Origin: Leucobacter chromiireducens subsp. solipictus
GTDB lineage: Bacteria > Actinomycetota > Actinomycetes > Actinomycetales > Microbacteriaceae
Length of the DNA: 64,000 bases
Assembly: GCF_016758195.1 (NCBI RefSeq)
Contig: NZ_QYAC01000001.1
Span: forward strand, 62,001-126,000
Direction of reading: 5' to 3'
The notes beneath the pieces were generated by a model. It was given only the letters and a program-made list of their open reading frames with translations, had not been told where the DNA came from and did not search any database. Below, piece by piece: positions 63,733 to 64,000 of the stretch. The first letter of the stretch is position 1. Every line of letters starts with the position of its first letter. Position numbers and translations under genes: made by a program.

Positions 63733-64000
63733 CCGGGATGTTTGCTGGACTCAGTGCGTTCCCGCTGACGCCGCTGCGTGGCGACGTCGTCGATGAAGAC
63801 GCGCGTGTCGGTCTCATCGAACGCTTGACCGTCGCCGGGGTGGACTCGATCACCGTACTGGGCTCGACTGGGTCCTCCGCCTATCTTTCCGCTCCGGAAC
63901 GGGCTCGAGTGGCGCGCCTCGCGGTCGAGCACGCCGGGACAACACCAGTTTTCGTCGGGGTGGGAGCCTTGCGAACGTCTCACGTGCTCTCCCACGTGGA
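63729..64000 (+). CDS. DapA/DHDPS-family lyase, 5' part
   Basis: The first 90 residues in the window show the DapA family start: AGLSAFPLTPLRGDVVDEDARVGLIERL and SITVLGSTGSSAYLSAPERARVARLAVE. The usual Glu of GTTGE is replaced by Ser (GSTGSS). Catalytic Tyr and Lys lie beyond the window edge. DapA relatives condense or cleave pyruvate and 2-oxo acids. It is the fifth gene of the XRE-cupin operon, which continues to the right. Confidence 0.85.
   Translation, partial: MTGMFAGLSAFPLTPLRGDVVDEDARVGLIERLTVAGVDSITVLGSTGSSAYLSAPERARVARLAVEHAGTTPVFVGVGALRTSHVLSHV

Noticed and set aside
1..64000. Mobile elements and CRISPR arrays
   Set aside because: No transposase, integrase, terminal inverted repeats with target duplications, or regularly spaced 25-40 base repeats were found.

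Overview
The window is a chromosomal stretch of a high-GC actinobacterium. Gene content and order (rpe-hisE-hisG-hisF-hisI-trpE-trpC-trpB-trpA-lgt-pyk; polA-rpsA-coaE; rne-rplU-rpmA-obgE-proB-proA-nadD-rsfS), a helicase-less PriA, a PdtaR-type ANTAR regulator and many apparently leaderless promoters point to Microbacteriaceae; Leucobacter is my best guess, but that is an inference. No insertion sequence, prophage, integrase, CRISPR array or rRNA operon was seen. Almost all of it is coding.

Layout. 1-7.1 kb: a lipoprotein, an APH(3')-like kinase, the ribosome-associated ABC-F protein EttA, two hotdog thioesterases, and an ECF sigma factor co-transcribed with a single-pass membrane protein. 7.1-12.7 kb: rpoZ, metK, priA and an alanine/sodium symporter. 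12.8-14.2 kb: a stand-alone second trpB behind a complete tryptophan attenuator (10-residue leader peptide with two Trp codons, antiterminator, terminator). 14.2-19.1 kb: a two-gene operon with a SWIM zinc-finger protein and a 1154-residue protein of unknown function. 19.1-33.8 kb: fmt-rsmB, then rpe, histidine and tryptophan genes, lgt, pyk and a lipoprotein. 33.9-36.2 kb: a fatty acid desaturase, three small membrane proteins, tRNA-Leu(CAA). 36.4-45.1 kb: pdtaR, a PaaI-like thioesterase, polA, an XRE/membrane regulator, rpsA, DUF4126, coaE, VKOR. 45.4-55.3 kb: rne, rplU, rpmA, obgE, proB, proA, a small membrane protein, nadD, an Ala/Pro/Glu-rich membrane protein, rsfS, tRNA-Ala(GGC).

55.4-61.4 kb is an iron-siderophore island: binding lipoprotein, siderophore-interacting flavoprotein with a methyltransferase-like C-terminus (frameshifted in a 7-base homopolymer), two FecCD permeases, no ATPase gene, and a divergent AraC regulator. 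61.4-64 kb is a tightly coupled five-gene operon running off the window: XRE-cupin regulator, short B3/4-domain protein, EamA exporter, ABM-fold protein, DapA-like enzyme.

Working together: the his/trp block makes histidine and tryptophan, while the separate attenuated trpB looks like a tryptophan-starvation-induced (perhaps indole-salvage) enzyme. Many promoters place a TANNNT -10 box exactly 6-7 bases before an ATG/GTG, so leaderless mRNAs seem common. The best candidates for undescribed biology are the SWIM/giant-protein operon, the B3/4-exporter operon at the right edge, and the attenuated solo trpB.
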